A DNA stretch of 22,777 nt from BRHc4a sp049323915 (GCA_049323915.1 JBMOPC010000013.1:1-22777), one strand, 5' to 3'; positions 1 to 8,686 are shown, counted from the stretch's first letter. Translations and numbers: made by a program. Notes: generated by a model from the sequence alone, not told the origin.

Positions 1-187
1 GGGCCATCCCGTTACCCAGCACGTAATAGACCCCCGAGGTGGTGCCTGTGGCCACATTGAGGTCTTTTGTCTTCGCCTGTTCCGCAGGCTTGCCGGACTG
101 GGGCTTGTCCCCTCCCCCGCAGCCGGCCGCCAGCATCGCCACTATAAATACAGTGAGCGAAAACCACAATAAACTTTTTTTCCGCAA
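1..187 (-). CDS. TAXI-type TRAP transporter solute receptor, N-terminal part (runs off window)
   Basis: The minus strand encodes a 62-residue N-terminus that is cut by the window edge. It opens with a basic stretch (MRKKS), a hydrophobic segment and a lipobox LAAGC with Cys at residue 23, so the product should be a lipoprotein anchored outside the membrane. A Gly/Lys/Gln-rich linker follows, then the mature start NVATGTTSGVYYVLGNGMA, which closely resembles the first strand and loop of TAXI-family receptors of TRAP transporters (ATGG.GGVYYPLGG pattern). TAXI receptors commonly bind glutamate-like or other organic acids, but the ligand cannot be told here. The start is TTG at 187, chosen because AGGGGG lies 6-7 bases upstream and because it keeps the basic n-region of the signal peptide. 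It follows the hut terminator and is probably its own unit. Confidence 0.8.
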   Translation of the reverse strand, partial: MRKKSLLWFSLTVFIVAMLAAGCGGGDKPQSGKPAEQAKTKDLNVATGTTSGVYYVLGNGMA

Positions 188-208
188 GGTGATTCCCCCT
201 TTTTTGTT

Positions 209-233
209 AATTGGTAATGTTGTCTTACCAATT
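209..233. promoter_or_regulatory. perfect 9-bp inverted repeat, possible operator of the TRAP receptor gene
   Basis: AATTGGTAA (209-217) and TTACCAATT (225-233) are perfect inverted repeats separated by 7 bases. The element lies 22 bases upstream of the TTG start at 187, within the AT-rich leader of the receptor gene. It has no T-run in a useful position and is AT-rich, so it looks more like a protein-binding site than a terminator. No regulator can be assigned. Confidence 0.4.
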
Positions 234-349
234 TTATTGCTTTATTCTATGTACTGGTGGAAATTCCTTCTGAAAATTTATTGTTTTATAAAAATTCTAT
301 TAATCAAGCATTTGGAGGCACACCCCCCGAAACCCCCGGGCATATATCC

Positions 350-378
350 AAAAAAATGCAGGGTATGTTGCCCTGCAT
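350..378 (-). terminator. intrinsic terminator of the liv-hut gene series
   Basis: Read on the minus strand, ATGCAGGG and CCCTGCAT form a perfect 8-bp stem with a 7-base loop, followed by seven T. It begins one base after the stop codon of the cyclodeaminase gene. It should end the long minus-strand transcript and separate it from the TRAP receptor gene. Confidence 0.92.
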
Positions 379-379
379 C

Positions 380-1018
380 CTAAAATTCCAGTCTTCTTTT
401 CATGACAGCGGCTATTTCCTCCGCCGCTTTCTCCCCGGCTGCGAGAATGTCGCCGGCCTTTTTCAGCGCCTCTTCCCCGGCCGCACGGTCCGACAGACCC
501 TGTAGGTTTATCATCACGTTGTAATAAGCCCCCTTAAGCCCGGCTTCGGCCATGAGGGCTGCCACGCCGGCGTCGCTTAAAGCGTTGGGATTGCCCTCCC
601 GAACCGCGAAGATCGCCATTTCCAGCACCTTCACCGAATACTCCATGACCCCCAGGGGCACCCGGGCCGCATTGAGCAGGGCATCGTCTATAGCCCGGCG
701 CTTCAGGGCCTTGGCCTCCCCGTCCGGGGCCGGCAGGCGGTAGGCCCGCATTACTTCGTGAAAGGCTGCGGTATCCTCGTCCACCGCCGACTCAAGGCTC
801 TTTTGCAGGGCCCCGGCCCTTTCGATCATGTCGTTAACCGGCCTGTCTTCCTCTTCGGTCCTGTTTTTCCTTCCGGCGGTCAGCCGCCCCACCATTGACA
901 CCAGTGACGCCCCCATGGCCGAGGCCAGCGCCGAGACGCTCCCCCCTCCCGGAGCGGGGGAGGAGGAAGCAGTTTCATTTATAAATCCTGCTACAGTCAT
1001 ATCCATCAATTTACCCAC
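380..1018 (-). CDS. fchA: formiminotetrahydrofolate cyclodeaminase
   Basis: A 212-residue protein of the cyclodeaminase/cyclohydrolase family, close to the usual 205-215 residues. It converts 5-formimino-THF to 5,10-methenyl-THF and ammonia, the last folate step of histidine breakdown. The N-terminal signature SSSPAPGGGSVSALA (residues 18-32) is the hallmark of the family and lies in the folate-binding region. The rest is mostly helical, and the PLGVMEYSVKVLEMA segment is also typical. The start is taken as GTG at 1018, because AAGGAGG/CGAGG within the end of hutI sits at a suitable distance; an in-frame ATG at 1006 has poorer spacing. Only 3 bases separate it from the hutI stop, so it is translationally coupled. 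In many organisms this domain is fused to the formiminotransferase; here the two are separate genes. Confidence 0.93.
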   Translation of the reverse strand: MGKLMDMTVAGFINETASSSPAPGGGSVSALASAMGASLVSMVGRLTAGRKNRTEEEDRPVNDMIERAGALQKSLESAVDEDTAAFHEVMRAYRLPAPDGEAKALKRRAIDDALLNAARVPLGVMEYSVKVLEMAIFAVREGNPNALSDAGVAALMAEAGLKGAYYNVMINLQGLSDRAAGEEALKKAGDILAAGEKAAEEIAAVMKRRLEF

Positions 1019-1021
1019 TTG

Positions 1022-2335
1022 TTACCTCGCCTCCTTGCATTCACGCCTGACACCCGGGCGGCTGTATGCCAATGTTCCTCTCTTGTAAACGGAATGTACC
1101 AGATTGACTCCAAAATGATAGGGAAGGTGAAGGTAGTTTGGAGCGTCTATTATCAGCACATCGGCCAGTTTACCCGGCTCCAGGCTTCCCGCCTGGTGGC
1201 CCCTGCCCACGGCCCAGGCCCCGTTTATGGTGGCGGCGGCAATGGCCTCCTCCGGGGTCATGCGCAGGTAGAGGCAGGCCAGGGTTATGGCCAGCTGCAT
1301 TGACTGGGTGGGCGACGAACCTGGGTTGCAATCGGTGGATATGGCCACAGCCAGGTCCATTTCCAGCATCCTGCGGGCCCTGGCGTACCTGCCGGCAGCC
1401 AGGTTGAACGAGGTGCAGGGCAACAGCACCGCCATCACACCTGCGTCGGACATTGCTTTAATTCCCTGGTCCGAGGCAAACAAAAGGTGGTCGGCGGTCA
1501 CCGCACCCAGCCTGGCCGCCAGACCGGCCCCACCGGTGTCCGCCAGCTCGTCGGCGTGGAGCCTGGGCAAAAGCCCCTTTTCCATTCCCGCCCGCAAAAT
1601 CCTCTCGGACTGAGCGACATCGAATACTCCCTCTTCGCAGAAAACGTCACAGTAATGGGCAAGTCCGGCGCAGGCCACCGCCGGTATCATCTCCTCAACC
1701 ACCTGGTCCACGTACCGGCCTGGATTATCCTTAGATTCCGGGGGAACGGCGTGGGCGCCCATGAAGGTGGGCACCAGGTCCAAAGGGTGAGATTGGTTAA
1801 GGTCCCGCAGCACCTCCAGAGACTTTAACTCGTGTTCCGGCGACAGTCCGTAGCCGCTTTTGGCCTCGGCCGTTGTCACCCCGTGCTCCAGCAGAAGGTC
1901 CAGGCGGCGGGCGGTCTGTTCCATAAGATCATCCCTGGCGGCCGACCTGGTGGCCCTCACCGTGCCCAGTATCCCTCCACCGGACTTGAGTATCTCCAGG
2001 TAGGACTTCCCGGCCAGCTTGAGGGACAGCTCGTGCTCCCTGGAGCCGGCGTAAACCGGATGGGTGTGGGCATCCACGAATCCGGGCATTACCACCCTGC
2101 CACCGGCGTCCACCACCCTGCCGCCGGGAGCCACTTCCACCTTTTTAACTATTTCCAGGGCCGGGCCCACCGCCACTATTATTTCCCCCAGTGCGGCCAG
2201 CGCCCCGTTTTCAATCACACCGAGCTCCCCCATGGCCCTGCCCCGCCTGGGACCCGGGGGGCCGGCCAGGGTAAGAAGCTGGGAAGCCCCGGTTATAACA
2301 AGGTCGGCTTTGATAACAGCGTTATTCCCGGTCAT
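1022..2335 (-). CDS. hutI: imidazolonepropionase
   Basis: A 437-residue amidohydrolase that opens 4-imidazolone-5-propanoate to N-formimino-L-glutamate in the cytoplasm. The metal-binding motif PGFVDAHTH places His90 and His92 as ligands; His260 (LHADE), His283 (ADHLLFA) and Asp335 (STDCNPGS) fit the remaining metal-binding and catalytic positions known from Bacillus HutI. The conserved GGGIL..VRATR and EAKSGYGL segments of the family are present. The start ATG overlaps the end of the formiminotransferase gene by 14 bases, with GGAAGGG about 8 bases upstream. The overlap and order indicate one operon. Length is slightly above the usual 400-420 residues, owing to a longer N-terminal strand region (residues about 25-40). 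Confidence 0.95.
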   Translation of the reverse strand: MTGNNAVIKADLVITGASQLLTLAGPPGPRRGRAMGELGVIENGALAALGEIIVAVGPALEIVKKVEVAPGGRVVDAGGRVVMPGFVDAHTHPVYAGSREHELSLKLAGKSYLEILKSGGGILGTVRATRSAARDDLMEQTARRLDLLLEHGVTTAEAKSGYGLSPEHELKSLEVLRDLNQSHPLDLVPTFMGAHAVPPESKDNPGRYVDQVVEEMIPAVACAGLAHYCDVFCEEGVFDVAQSERILRAGMEKGLLPRLHADELADTGGAGLAARLGAVTADHLLFASDQGIKAMSDAGVMAVLLPCTSFNLAAGRYARARRMLEMDLAVAISTDCNPGSSPTQSMQLAITLACLYLRMTPEEAIAAATINGAWAVGRGHQAGSLEPGKLADVLIIDAPNYLHLPYHFGVNLVHSVYKRGTLAYSRPGVRRECKEAR

Positions 2336-3236
2336 TTCCCGACCCTTCCATCATCCTTATTTCCAGCGCCTGCCGCCGCTCGAAGTTCTCCAACTGCAGG
2401 TAATATGCCGCCGATTCCAGAAGAGCGTCCACCGGCAAAAGCCCCACAATCTCCGTTCCCAATATGGAAACTCCCCGGCGGGCCGCCTCGGCCCTTATAA
2501 ACTCGTTCACCCTGTATATCGGTGTGTCCACGTAATTCACCAGGTTCATGGACACCTGGGCGATGTTCCGGTCCTTGAGCAAAAGCCCCATTGCCCTCAC
2601 GTTCACGAAGCCGCCTCCGGAAGCCCTGATGGCCTTTGCTATGTCCTTGGCCAGTTGAAGGTCCGAAGTGTTGAGGTTGACATTGTAGGCGATAAGCGGC
2701 CGCCGGGCTCCTATGGCCACCGCCCCGGCTGTCGGGTGTATTTCTCCCGGCCCTGCGTCGGGCTCACGGCCGGGGGTATTGATGGCGGCTTTCAGCCCCT
2801 CAAATTCACCCCGCCTTACGTCGGCCAGGCTTTTCCTTTCCGGCCTGGTGGCGGCAAACTCGTAGTAGTAGACCGGTATTTGCAGCTCCCGGCCCACCCT
2901 TTCCCCCAGCCGGCGGGCAATGTAAACGCAGTCGTCCATGGTGACCCCGCTTATGGGTATGAAGGGAACCACGTCCATGGCCCCCATCCGGGGGTGGCCC
3001 CCCTTGTGGCCGTTCAGGTCAATAAGGAGGGAAGCGGCCTCGGTCAGCCTGAAGGCGCATTCCTCCACCGCCTCCGGGGCGCCCACCAGGCTAACCACAC
3101 TGCGGTTGTGGTCCGGGTCGCTGGAATAGTCCAGCAGTTTGACCCCCGGAGAATCTTTGGCAACCCCCACTATTTTCTCTATTACCTCAGTCCTGCGCCC
3201 CTCGCTGAAATTAGGCACGCATTCAACTATCCGCAT
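2322..3236 (-). CDS. ftcD: glutamate formiminotransferase
   Basis: A 304-residue protein matching the stand-alone N-terminal domain of mammalian FTCD. It transfers the formimino group of formiminoglutamate to THF, releasing glutamate. The opening VECVPNFSEGR is the family signature, followed by SSDPDHNRSV (residues 38-47) and KGGHPRMGAMDVVPFIP (residues 78-94). His81 matches the catalytic His82 of the porcine enzyme. The start ATG has GGAGG 7 bases upstream, and the gene begins 26 bases after the hutU stop. Because the pathway uses this enzyme rather than formiminoglutamase (HutG), the one-carbon unit is saved on folate, which suits an anaerobe with a folate-linked acetyl-CoA or C1 metabolism (inference). 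Confidence 0.95.
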   Translation of the reverse strand: MRIVECVPNFSEGRRTEVIEKIVGVAKDSPGVKLLDYSSDPDHNRSVVSLVGAPEAVEECAFRLTEAASLLIDLNGHKGGHPRMGAMDVVPFIPISGVTMDDCVYIARRLGERVGRELQIPVYYYEFAATRPERKSLADVRRGEFEGLKAAINTPGREPDAGPGEIHPTAGAVAIGARRPLIAYNVNLNTSDLQLAKDIAKAIRASGGGFVNVRAMGLLLKDRNIAQVSMNLVNYVDTPIYRVNEFIRAEAARRGVSILGTEIVGLLPVDALLESAAYYLQLENFERRQALEIRMMEGSGNDRE

Positions 3237-3262
3237 AATAAGTCCTCCATTTTAGTTCCATG

Positions 3263-5299
3263 CTATTTTCCATGCTTTTTTAAACCTTCGGCCACAACCT
3301 TTTTGACAAGTTCATCTTTGGGTAAATAAGGCAAAGTGATATGGCCTTTTCCTGCATGCTTTCTGTTATATTCCATACTGGCCCCGATGGAATTTTCATT
3401 CCTTGCCCAGGAGCGTCTGGCAACGCCGCCCATGACATCCCACATCATTGCCGATTCGATGATGCTGTCCACTCTCCGGCTGCCGTCCAGGACCAGGCCG
3501 AATCCACCATTGATTGCCTTGCCGATTCCCACCCCTCCGCCGTTGTGAAGGGCAACAAGGCTCATTCCCCGGGCGGCATTCCCGGCAAAGCACTGTACGG
3601 CCATATCTGCCATAACATTGCTGCCGTCCTTGATGTTGGCGGTTTCCCTGAATGGCGAGTCAGTGCCGCCTGCGTCATGGTGGTCACGCCCCAGCATAAC
3701 CGGGCCTATTTCTCCTTTTCTCACCATATCATTGAACCGAAGGGCGATCCGGGTCCTTCCCTCCGCGTCCTGGTACAGTATCCTGGCCTGGGTGCCCACC
3801 ACCAGTTTGTTCTTTTCCGCATCCCTGATCCAGAAGTAGTTGTCCCTGTCCTGGGCTCTCCCGGTTGGGTCGATGCATTCCATGGCCGCCCTGTCAGTCT
3901 TGATCAGGTCTTCATGTTTTCCGCTCAGGCAGACCCAGCGAAAAGGGCCATACCCATAGTCAAAAAGCTCAGGCCCCATAATGTCTTCTACATAAGACGG
4001 GAAGATAAAGCCGTCTTTTTCGTCGACGCCGTTTTTGGATATTTCCCTGACTCCCGCGTCGTAAACAGCCTTCATAAATGAGTTTCCATAGTCAAAGAAG
4101 TAGGTCCCCCGGTCAACCAGCGTTTTAATTAGTTCAAAGTGTTTTTTTAATGACTCGTTAACCAGTTTGACAAAGTTTTCCCGATCATTGGCCAGCATTA
4201 CTGTCCGATCTTCAAAGGTCACTCCCTGGGGGCAGTAGCCTCCGTCGTACACATTGTGGCAGGAGGTCTGGTCTGATAAGAGTTCCACCCTTATGTTTTT
4301 CTCCACCGCATATTCCAGTAAATCCACTATGTTCCCGTGGTAGGCGATGGAAGCAGGTTCTTTTCTCCTGATGTATTCCCGGGCGACGCTGAATACTTCC
4401 TCCAGGTCTGATGATACCTTACCCACCCAGCCCTGGCTGTATCTTGTCATTATCCGGGAGAGATCAACCTCTGCGATTATTCCAACGCCGCTGGCTATTT
4501 CGATGGCCTTGGGCTGTGCTCCGCTCATCCCGCCAAGGCCGGAGGAGATGACAAGATGACCTCTCAAGTCGCCGTCAGCAGGAATGTCCAGTTTTTGTCT
4601 GCCGGCATTGAGAAAGGTATTATAGGTGCCGTGCACTATGCCCTGGGGCCCGATATACATCCAGCCGCCTGCGGTCATCTGTCCATAGTTTGCCACTCCC
4701 ATCTGCTCGGCAATCTCCCAGTGGTGAATATTATCAAACATGCCTATCATAAGGGCATTGGTGATTATCACCCTTGGCGCGTCAGGCTTTGACGGGAACA
4801 GCCCCAGCGGGTGTCCTGATTCTATTACCAGGGTCTGGTCCTGGGTCATGGCTTCCAGGTATTTTTTGATAAGCCTGTACTGCAGCCAGTTCTGACATAC
4901 ACTTCCCGTTTCCCCGTAAGTTACCAGCTCGTAGGGATACAGGGCGGTCTCAAAATCGAGGTTATTGTCGATCATGACCTGAAATGCTTTACCCTCGATG
5001 CAGTTGCCCTTGTATTCCTCAACGGGCTTGCCGTAGATCCTGCCCTCCGGCCGGTAGCGGTACGCATAGATGCGCCCCCTGTTCATAAGTTCTTCCAGGA
5101 ATTCAGGCGCCAGCTGTTCATGCAGTTCTTCCGGCACATATCTAAGCGCATTTTTTAATGCGGTCTCTGTCTGATCAGGTGTCAGCCTGTAGCCGCGGTC
5201 CGGGGCCCTCCGGATGCCTTCCACGAATTCCGGGTATTGGGGTAATTCTTTGTCCAGCTTGATTGTCATGGCCTGAGAAATACTGAGATTACTGTTCAT
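3263..5299 (-). CDS. hutU: urocanate hydratase (long form)
   Basis: A 678-residue urocanase that adds water to urocanate to give imidazolonepropionate, using NAD+ as an electrophilic cofactor. The Rossmann-like motif SSGLGGMSGAQPKA (about residues 252-265) binds NAD+. DQTSCHNVYDGGYCPQG (about 343-359), GRDHHDAGGTDSPFRE and ALHNGGGVGIGKA are further family blocks. It is longer than the 550-560 residues of Bacillus or Pseudomonas HutU and resembles the roughly 670-residue type of some Clostridia and animals. The start at 5299 has AAGG about 6 bases upstream; the internal Met11 has no ribosome site. It is the first hut gene after livF, with a 92-base gap in which I see no clear promoter or terminator, so read-through from the transporter genes is likely. 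Confidence 0.96.
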   Translation of the reverse strand: MNSNLSISQAMTIKLDKELPQYPEFVEGIRRAPDRGYRLTPDQTETALKNALRYVPEELHEQLAPEFLEELMNRGRIYAYRYRPEGRIYGKPVEEYKGNCIEGKAFQVMIDNNLDFETALYPYELVTYGETGSVCQNWLQYRLIKKYLEAMTQDQTLVIESGHPLGLFPSKPDAPRVIITNALMIGMFDNIHHWEIAEQMGVANYGQMTAGGWMYIGPQGIVHGTYNTFLNAGRQKLDIPADGDLRGHLVISSGLGGMSGAQPKAIEIASGVGIIAEVDLSRIMTRYSQGWVGKVSSDLEEVFSVAREYIRRKEPASIAYHGNIVDLLEYAVEKNIRVELLSDQTSCHNVYDGGYCPQGVTFEDRTVMLANDRENFVKLVNESLKKHFELIKTLVDRGTYFFDYGNSFMKAVYDAGVREISKNGVDEKDGFIFPSYVEDIMGPELFDYGYGPFRWVCLSGKHEDLIKTDRAAMECIDPTGRAQDRDNYFWIRDAEKNKLVVGTQARILYQDAEGRTRIALRFNDMVRKGEIGPVMLGRDHHDAGGTDSPFRETANIKDGSNVMADMAVQCFAGNAARGMSLVALHNGGGVGIGKAINGGFGLVLDGSRRVDSIIESAMMWDVMGGVARRSWARNENSIGASMEYNRKHAGKGHITLPYLPKDELVKKVVAEGLKKHGK

Positions 5300-5391
5300 T
5301 ACTACCTTAACCCCCGTGTGACATATTCTTGAGATTCCATCTATCTCTTACGCCAGTTCAATATCACTGCCCACAGCCATTTTAAGCCGTT

Positions 5392-6099
5392 TTACCCCCC
5401 AAGGTAGGCCCTGACCACCTCGTCGTTGTTTCTCAGATTCAGGCTGGAGTCCTGCATGGTTATACGGCCGGTTTTCAGTATATATCCCCGGCCTGCGTAT
5501 TTTAAAACTTTGTTGGCGTTCTGCTCCACCATCAGCACCGTTATGCCCTGGCTGTGCAGCCGGTCCACTATGGCCAGGGAATGGTTGACCAGTATGGGCA
5601 TCAGCCCGGTGGAGATCTCGTCGATAAGCAAAAGCTTCGGGTCCATCATCAGCGCCCTGGCGATGGCCAGCATCTGCTGCTCCCCGCCGCTCATGGTTTT
5701 GGCCAGCTGGCCCCTTCTTTCACTTAGCCTGGGGAAGATTCCATAGGCCTTTTCAATGTTTTCTTCAACGGCCCCCTTGTCCTTGAGGCTGTACCCGCCC
5801 ATCCTTAGGTTCTCCTCCACCGTAAGGTCCGGGAAGACCCTGCGCCCTTCGGGGACATAGCCGATACCCAGGGCGGCCCTGTCCCAGGCCGGCCGGCCGG
5901 TGACGTCCTGGCCCCCGTAGAGTATTCTCCCTTTTCTCGGCTTTAAAAGCCCCATTATACACTTCATAATGGTGGTCTTGCCGGCGCCGTTGGCCCCCAG
6001 TATGGTGACGAATTCTCCCTCCCGCACCTCTATGCTTACATCTTGAAGGGCCTGCGATTTACCATAAAAAACGTCGATGTTCTCCAGCCTAAGCATCAT
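5392..6099 (-). CDS. livF: branched-chain amino acid-type ABC transporter ATP-binding protein LivF
   Basis: A 235-residue ATPase of the HAAT (branched-chain amino acid/amide) importer family. It has Walker A GANGAGKTT near residues 35-43, the ABC signature MSGGEQQMLAIARAL and Walker B LLLIDEIS followed by the LivF-typical TGLMPILV. The exact start is uncertain: four ATG codons stand in tandem (6105, 6102, 6099, 6096) directly after GGGGAAGG, and 6099 or 6096 gives normal spacing. The run also encodes the Asp-rich C-terminus of LivG, whose stop overlaps this start region. It forms one operon with the other liv genes. The position directly before hutU suggests that the importer feeds the histidine/urocanate pathway (inference). 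Confidence 0.93.
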   Translation of the reverse strand: MMLRLENIDVFYGKSQALQDVSIEVREGEFVTILGANGAGKTTIMKCIMGLLKPRKGRILYGGQDVTGRPAWDRAALGIGYVPEGRRVFPDLTVEENLRMGGYSLKDKGAVEENIEKAYGIFPRLSERRGQLAKTMSGGEQQMLAIARALMMDPKLLLIDEISTGLMPILVNHSLAIVDRLHSQGITVLMVEQNANKVLKYAGRGYILKTGRITMQDSSLNLRNNDEVVRAYLGG

Positions 6100-6859
6100 C
6101 ATCATCCTTCCCCAGATAGGCCTCGATCACGACGGGATCGCTCTGTATTTCCAGTGGAAGCCCTTCCGCTATTTTGGCGCCGTAGCTGAGCACAACCAGC
6201 CTGTCGCAAATGGTCATGGCTATGGCCATGTTATGCTCCACCACCATGATGGTGGTGCCCTGATTTTTCAGGCCGTATATTATTTCCACAAACTCCCGGG
6301 TGGCGTCGTGGCTTAAGCCGGCGCAAGGCTCGTCCAGAAGCAGCAGCACCGGGTCCAGGGCAAGGGCCCGCGCTATTTCAAGCCTCCTGATATCGCCGAG
6401 GCTCAATTCCCCCGCCCTTTTATTGATGTAACCGGTCAACTGAACGCTTTTCAAAAGATTTTCCGCCCTGGCGACTTTCTCACTGGTATGACTTTTTTTG
6501 AAAATACTGGTAATACCGGTATAGTTGACGCCTCCCAGGGCCATCACCACATTGTCCAGCACTGTCATATCCCTGAAGGGGTGGGAGATTTGAAAGGTCC
6601 TGGCCACTTTCAGCCGCACTATTTCATGGGGCCTCATCCCCTGTATCTCCCTGCCGTCCAGTATTATCCTGCCATCGGACGGGGGATAAACACCGCATAT
6701 CATATTAAAGAGGGTGGTCTTGCCGGCTCCGTTGGGGCCGATAATGCCCAGTGTTTCCCCCCGGAAAACGTCAAAGCTCACGCCATCGATGGCCTTTAGC
6801 CCTGCGAAATGCTTTTTCAGGCCCCTTGCCTGCAGGAGTACGCTCGAACTATTTTGCAT
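6089..6859 (-). CDS. livG: branched-chain amino acid-type ABC transporter ATP-binding protein LivG
   Basis: A 256-residue ATPase, the second nucleotide-binding subunit of the importer. Walker A GPNGAGKTT is at residues 41-49, and ARTFQ with the Q-loop glutamine is near residue 90. The signature is LSLGDIRRLEIARAL (from 152), where LSLGD stands in place of the more usual LSYGQ. Walker B is VLLLLDEPCAGLS (from 171) and the switch histidine lies in VVEHNM. ATG at 6859 is preferred over the upstream in-frame ATG at 6925, because the longer start would overlap livM by 77 bases, adds a non-family extension and lacks a ribosome site. With 6859 the overlap with livM is 11 bases and GGGCGG lies upstream. 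The C-terminus ends in four Asp residues, which are absent from many LivG proteins. Confidence 0.93.
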   Translation of the reverse strand: MQNSSSVLLQARGLKKHFAGLKAIDGVSFDVFRGETLGIIGPNGAGKTTLFNMICGVYPPSDGRIILDGREIQGMRPHEIVRLKVARTFQISHPFRDMTVLDNVVMALGGVNYTGITSIFKKSHTSEKVARAENLLKSVQLTGYINKRAGELSLGDIRRLEIARALALDPVLLLLDEPCAGLSHDATREFVEIIYGLKNQGTTIMVVEHNMAIAMTICDRLVVLSYGAKIAEGLPLEIQSDPVVIEAYLGKDDDDA

Positions 6860-7766
6860 TGCCCGCCGCCCTTTCTTCCAGCTTTCCTTTTCCGGCGCCG
6901 GGCCTTCCCAAAACGGAGGAAACACCGTTCCAGATAAAACTCTTGTCCCCCAGCAGGCCCTCCGGCAGGAACCTCATCATCAGCGTCAGCATGCCGCCGT
7001 AGATAAGCATCCTGTAATCGGACACAAACCTGAAAAGCTCTGGCATTATGCCAAGAATAACCGCCCCCGCCACAGCCCCCCTGATGGTGCCCATGCCTCC
7101 TATGACCACCATGGAAAGAATGGATATCGAAGTCACAAAGGCGAAATCGCTGGAGTAAATAAATGTCATGTAGTGGGCGTAGACAGCTCCGGTGACACCG
7201 GCTATGGCCGTTCCGATGGTAAAGGCAATCACCCTGAACCTGTTGACATCGATCCCCACCGCGGCGGCCGCCTCCGGATTGTTCCTGATGCCGCCCAGGG
7301 CCAGGCCCAGCCACGATCTCTGTATTCTTACGCAAAAAAGGCATACAAGGGCGATCAGGGCGGCTATCAGCAGCGAAAATTCGACGTTGGTCATTTCATG
7401 CCCCAGCAACTGAGGCTTATTGACGGACATGCCGTAGGAAGCCCCGAAGTATGGAACGTACTGAAAAATAGCCACTATGACAAAATTTATTCCTATGGTG
7501 GTCACCGCCAGAAAGTCGTTCCTCACCCGCTGGCTCACCAGCCCCAGCAGTGCGCCTGTCACTCCGGCCGTGATCCCGGCCAGTGGCAGCGCCAGCCAGA
7601 AGCTGACGTCCATTTTGGTGGTCATGATGGCCCCGGAATACGCGCCTATCCCGAAAAAGGCCGCGTGCCCCAGGGAGGGCTGCCCGCTGTAGCCGGTGAT
7701 TATGTTCAGGCTCAGGGCCAGAAGTATGAAAATACCGATGTTGATGCCGACCACAAGTTCATACAT
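6849..7766 (-). CDS. livM: branched-chain amino acid-type ABC transporter permease LivM
   Basis: A 305-residue inner-membrane permease with about eight to ten hydrophobic segments. The opening LALSLNIITGYSGQPSLGHAAFFGIGAY is the classic LivM motif. The EAA-like cytoplasmic loop GGIRNNPEAAAAVGIDVNRFRVIAFTIG lies in the second half, and the ending GTIRGAVAGAVILGIMPELFR is also typical. It starts 24 bases after livH, with AAAAGGA upstream. It pairs with LivH to form the translocation path. The C-terminal tail after residue 285 is basic and cytoplasmic. Confidence 0.93.
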   Translation of the reverse strand: MYELVVGINIGIFILLALSLNIITGYSGQPSLGHAAFFGIGAYSGAIMTTKMDVSFWLALPLAGITAGVTGALLGLVSQRVRNDFLAVTTIGINFVIVAIFQYVPYFGASYGMSVNKPQLLGHEMTNVEFSLLIAALIALVCLFCVRIQRSWLGLALGGIRNNPEAAAAVGIDVNRFRVIAFTIGTAIAGVTGAVYAHYMTFIYSSDFAFVTSISILSMVVIGGMGTIRGAVAGAVILGIMPELFRFVSDYRMLIYGGMLTLMMRFLPEGLLGDKSFIWNGVSSVLGRPGAGKGKLEERAAGNAK

Positions 7767-7790
7767 AACCGCAACATCCTTTTAGCTTGA

Positions 7791-8660
7791 TTATTTGGCC
7801 GTCTTGCTCATCAGCCCCTCGGGCCTGAAAAGCAGAATGATTATAAGAGCCACGAATGCTATGGCGTCCCTGGGCAGGAAAAATCCCACATAACCGGCGA
7901 TCAGGGTCTCCACAAGGCCTATCAGGAGGGCCGCCGCCACGGTTCCCACGGGGCTTCCCAGCCCACCCAGCACAATGATGGCAAGCATCTTATACGCCGG
8001 CACATCCCCCATGGTGGGATACACCGAGTTATAAAGCATGGAGACCATTATTCCGGCAGCCGCCGCAAAGGCGTAGCCCAAAATGTAATTCAGAGCCACC
8101 ACCTGGTTGACATTGACACCCATGGCCTTGGCGGTTTCCAGGTCCTGGGCGGTGGCCCTCCAGGCCAGCCCTATCCTGGTGCGGGTCAGCATGTACCACA
8201 GAAATATAAGCAGCACCGCCGCCAGTATGATAATAAATATCCAGGTGGCGTTGACGGTGAGATTTTCGGTTTTTATTCCTTCAAAGGGGATCTTTACATT
8301 GAACTCCCTGATCTGGGGCCCGGCTATCAGGCGTAGCAGGTCCTGCACGAATATAAAAAGTCCTATGCTGGCTATCAGCGGCACTATGGGCGGACGGTCC
8401 AGCAGCGGAACGTACAGAAATTTTTGTATCACCAACCCGAAGAGGCTGGTGATCAGCAGCGCCCCGGCCAGAGCCGCCAGCACATTGCCGGTGGCGGCGT
8501 ACAGGAACAGCCCGGCGTATGCCCCGACGGCGTACGCCGCGGCATTGGCCAGGTCCAGTATCCTCAGTATGCCGTAAACAAGCGCCGCCCCCATGGCGGT
8601 AAGGGCGTATACGCTGCCTATGACTATGCCGTTGATAACCTGTTGGAATATCATGTCCAT
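7791..8660 (-). CDS. livH: branched-chain amino acid-type ABC transporter permease LivH
   Basis: A 289-residue permease, the usual length for LivH. The N-terminal QQVINGIVIGSVYALTAMG and AALVYGILRILDLANAAAYAVGAY are diagnostic, as is the coupling-helix region RATAQDLETAKAMGVNVNQVVAL. The end GGLGSPVGTVAAALLIGLVE is likewise conserved. About eight membrane segments are evident. ATG at 8660 has AAGGAG 8 bases upstream. An 87-base gap with a strong hairpin separates it from the binding-protein gene, which probably allows higher expression of the binding protein than of the membrane parts. Confidence 0.93.
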   Translation of the reverse strand: MDMIFQQVINGIVIGSVYALTAMGAALVYGILRILDLANAAAYAVGAYAGLFLYAATGNVLAALAGALLITSLFGLVIQKFLYVPLLDRPPIVPLIASIGLFIFVQDLLRLIAGPQIREFNVKIPFEGIKTENLTVNATWIFIIILAAVLLIFLWYMLTRTRIGLAWRATAQDLETAKAMGVNVNQVVALNYILGYAFAAAAGIMVSMLYNSVYPTMGDVPAYKMLAIIVLGGLGSPVGTVAAALLIGLVETLIAGYVGFFLPRDAIAFVALIIILLFRPEGLMSKTAK

Positions 8661-8686
8661 GGGTTATTCTCCTTTAAGTTTAAAAC

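Noticed and set aside
2064..3329. A 421-residue open frame on the plus strand opposite ftcD and hutU
   Set aside because: It is antisense to well-recognised genes, has no ribosome site or family features, and reflects the high-GC codon bias of the opposite strand. The same holds for plus-strand frames at 3341-4081 and 6714-7790 and the minus-strand frame at 19460-20461.
5300..5391. Sigma-54 or sigma-A promoter in the livF-hutU gap
   Set aside because: TTGAAC without a proper -10, and TGGC/GC words without correct -24/-12 spacing; not good enough to report.
6860..6925. Longer N-terminus of LivG starting at 6925
   Set aside because: The extra 22 residues do not resemble the family, lie inside livM, and have no ribosome site; the ATG at 6859 does.
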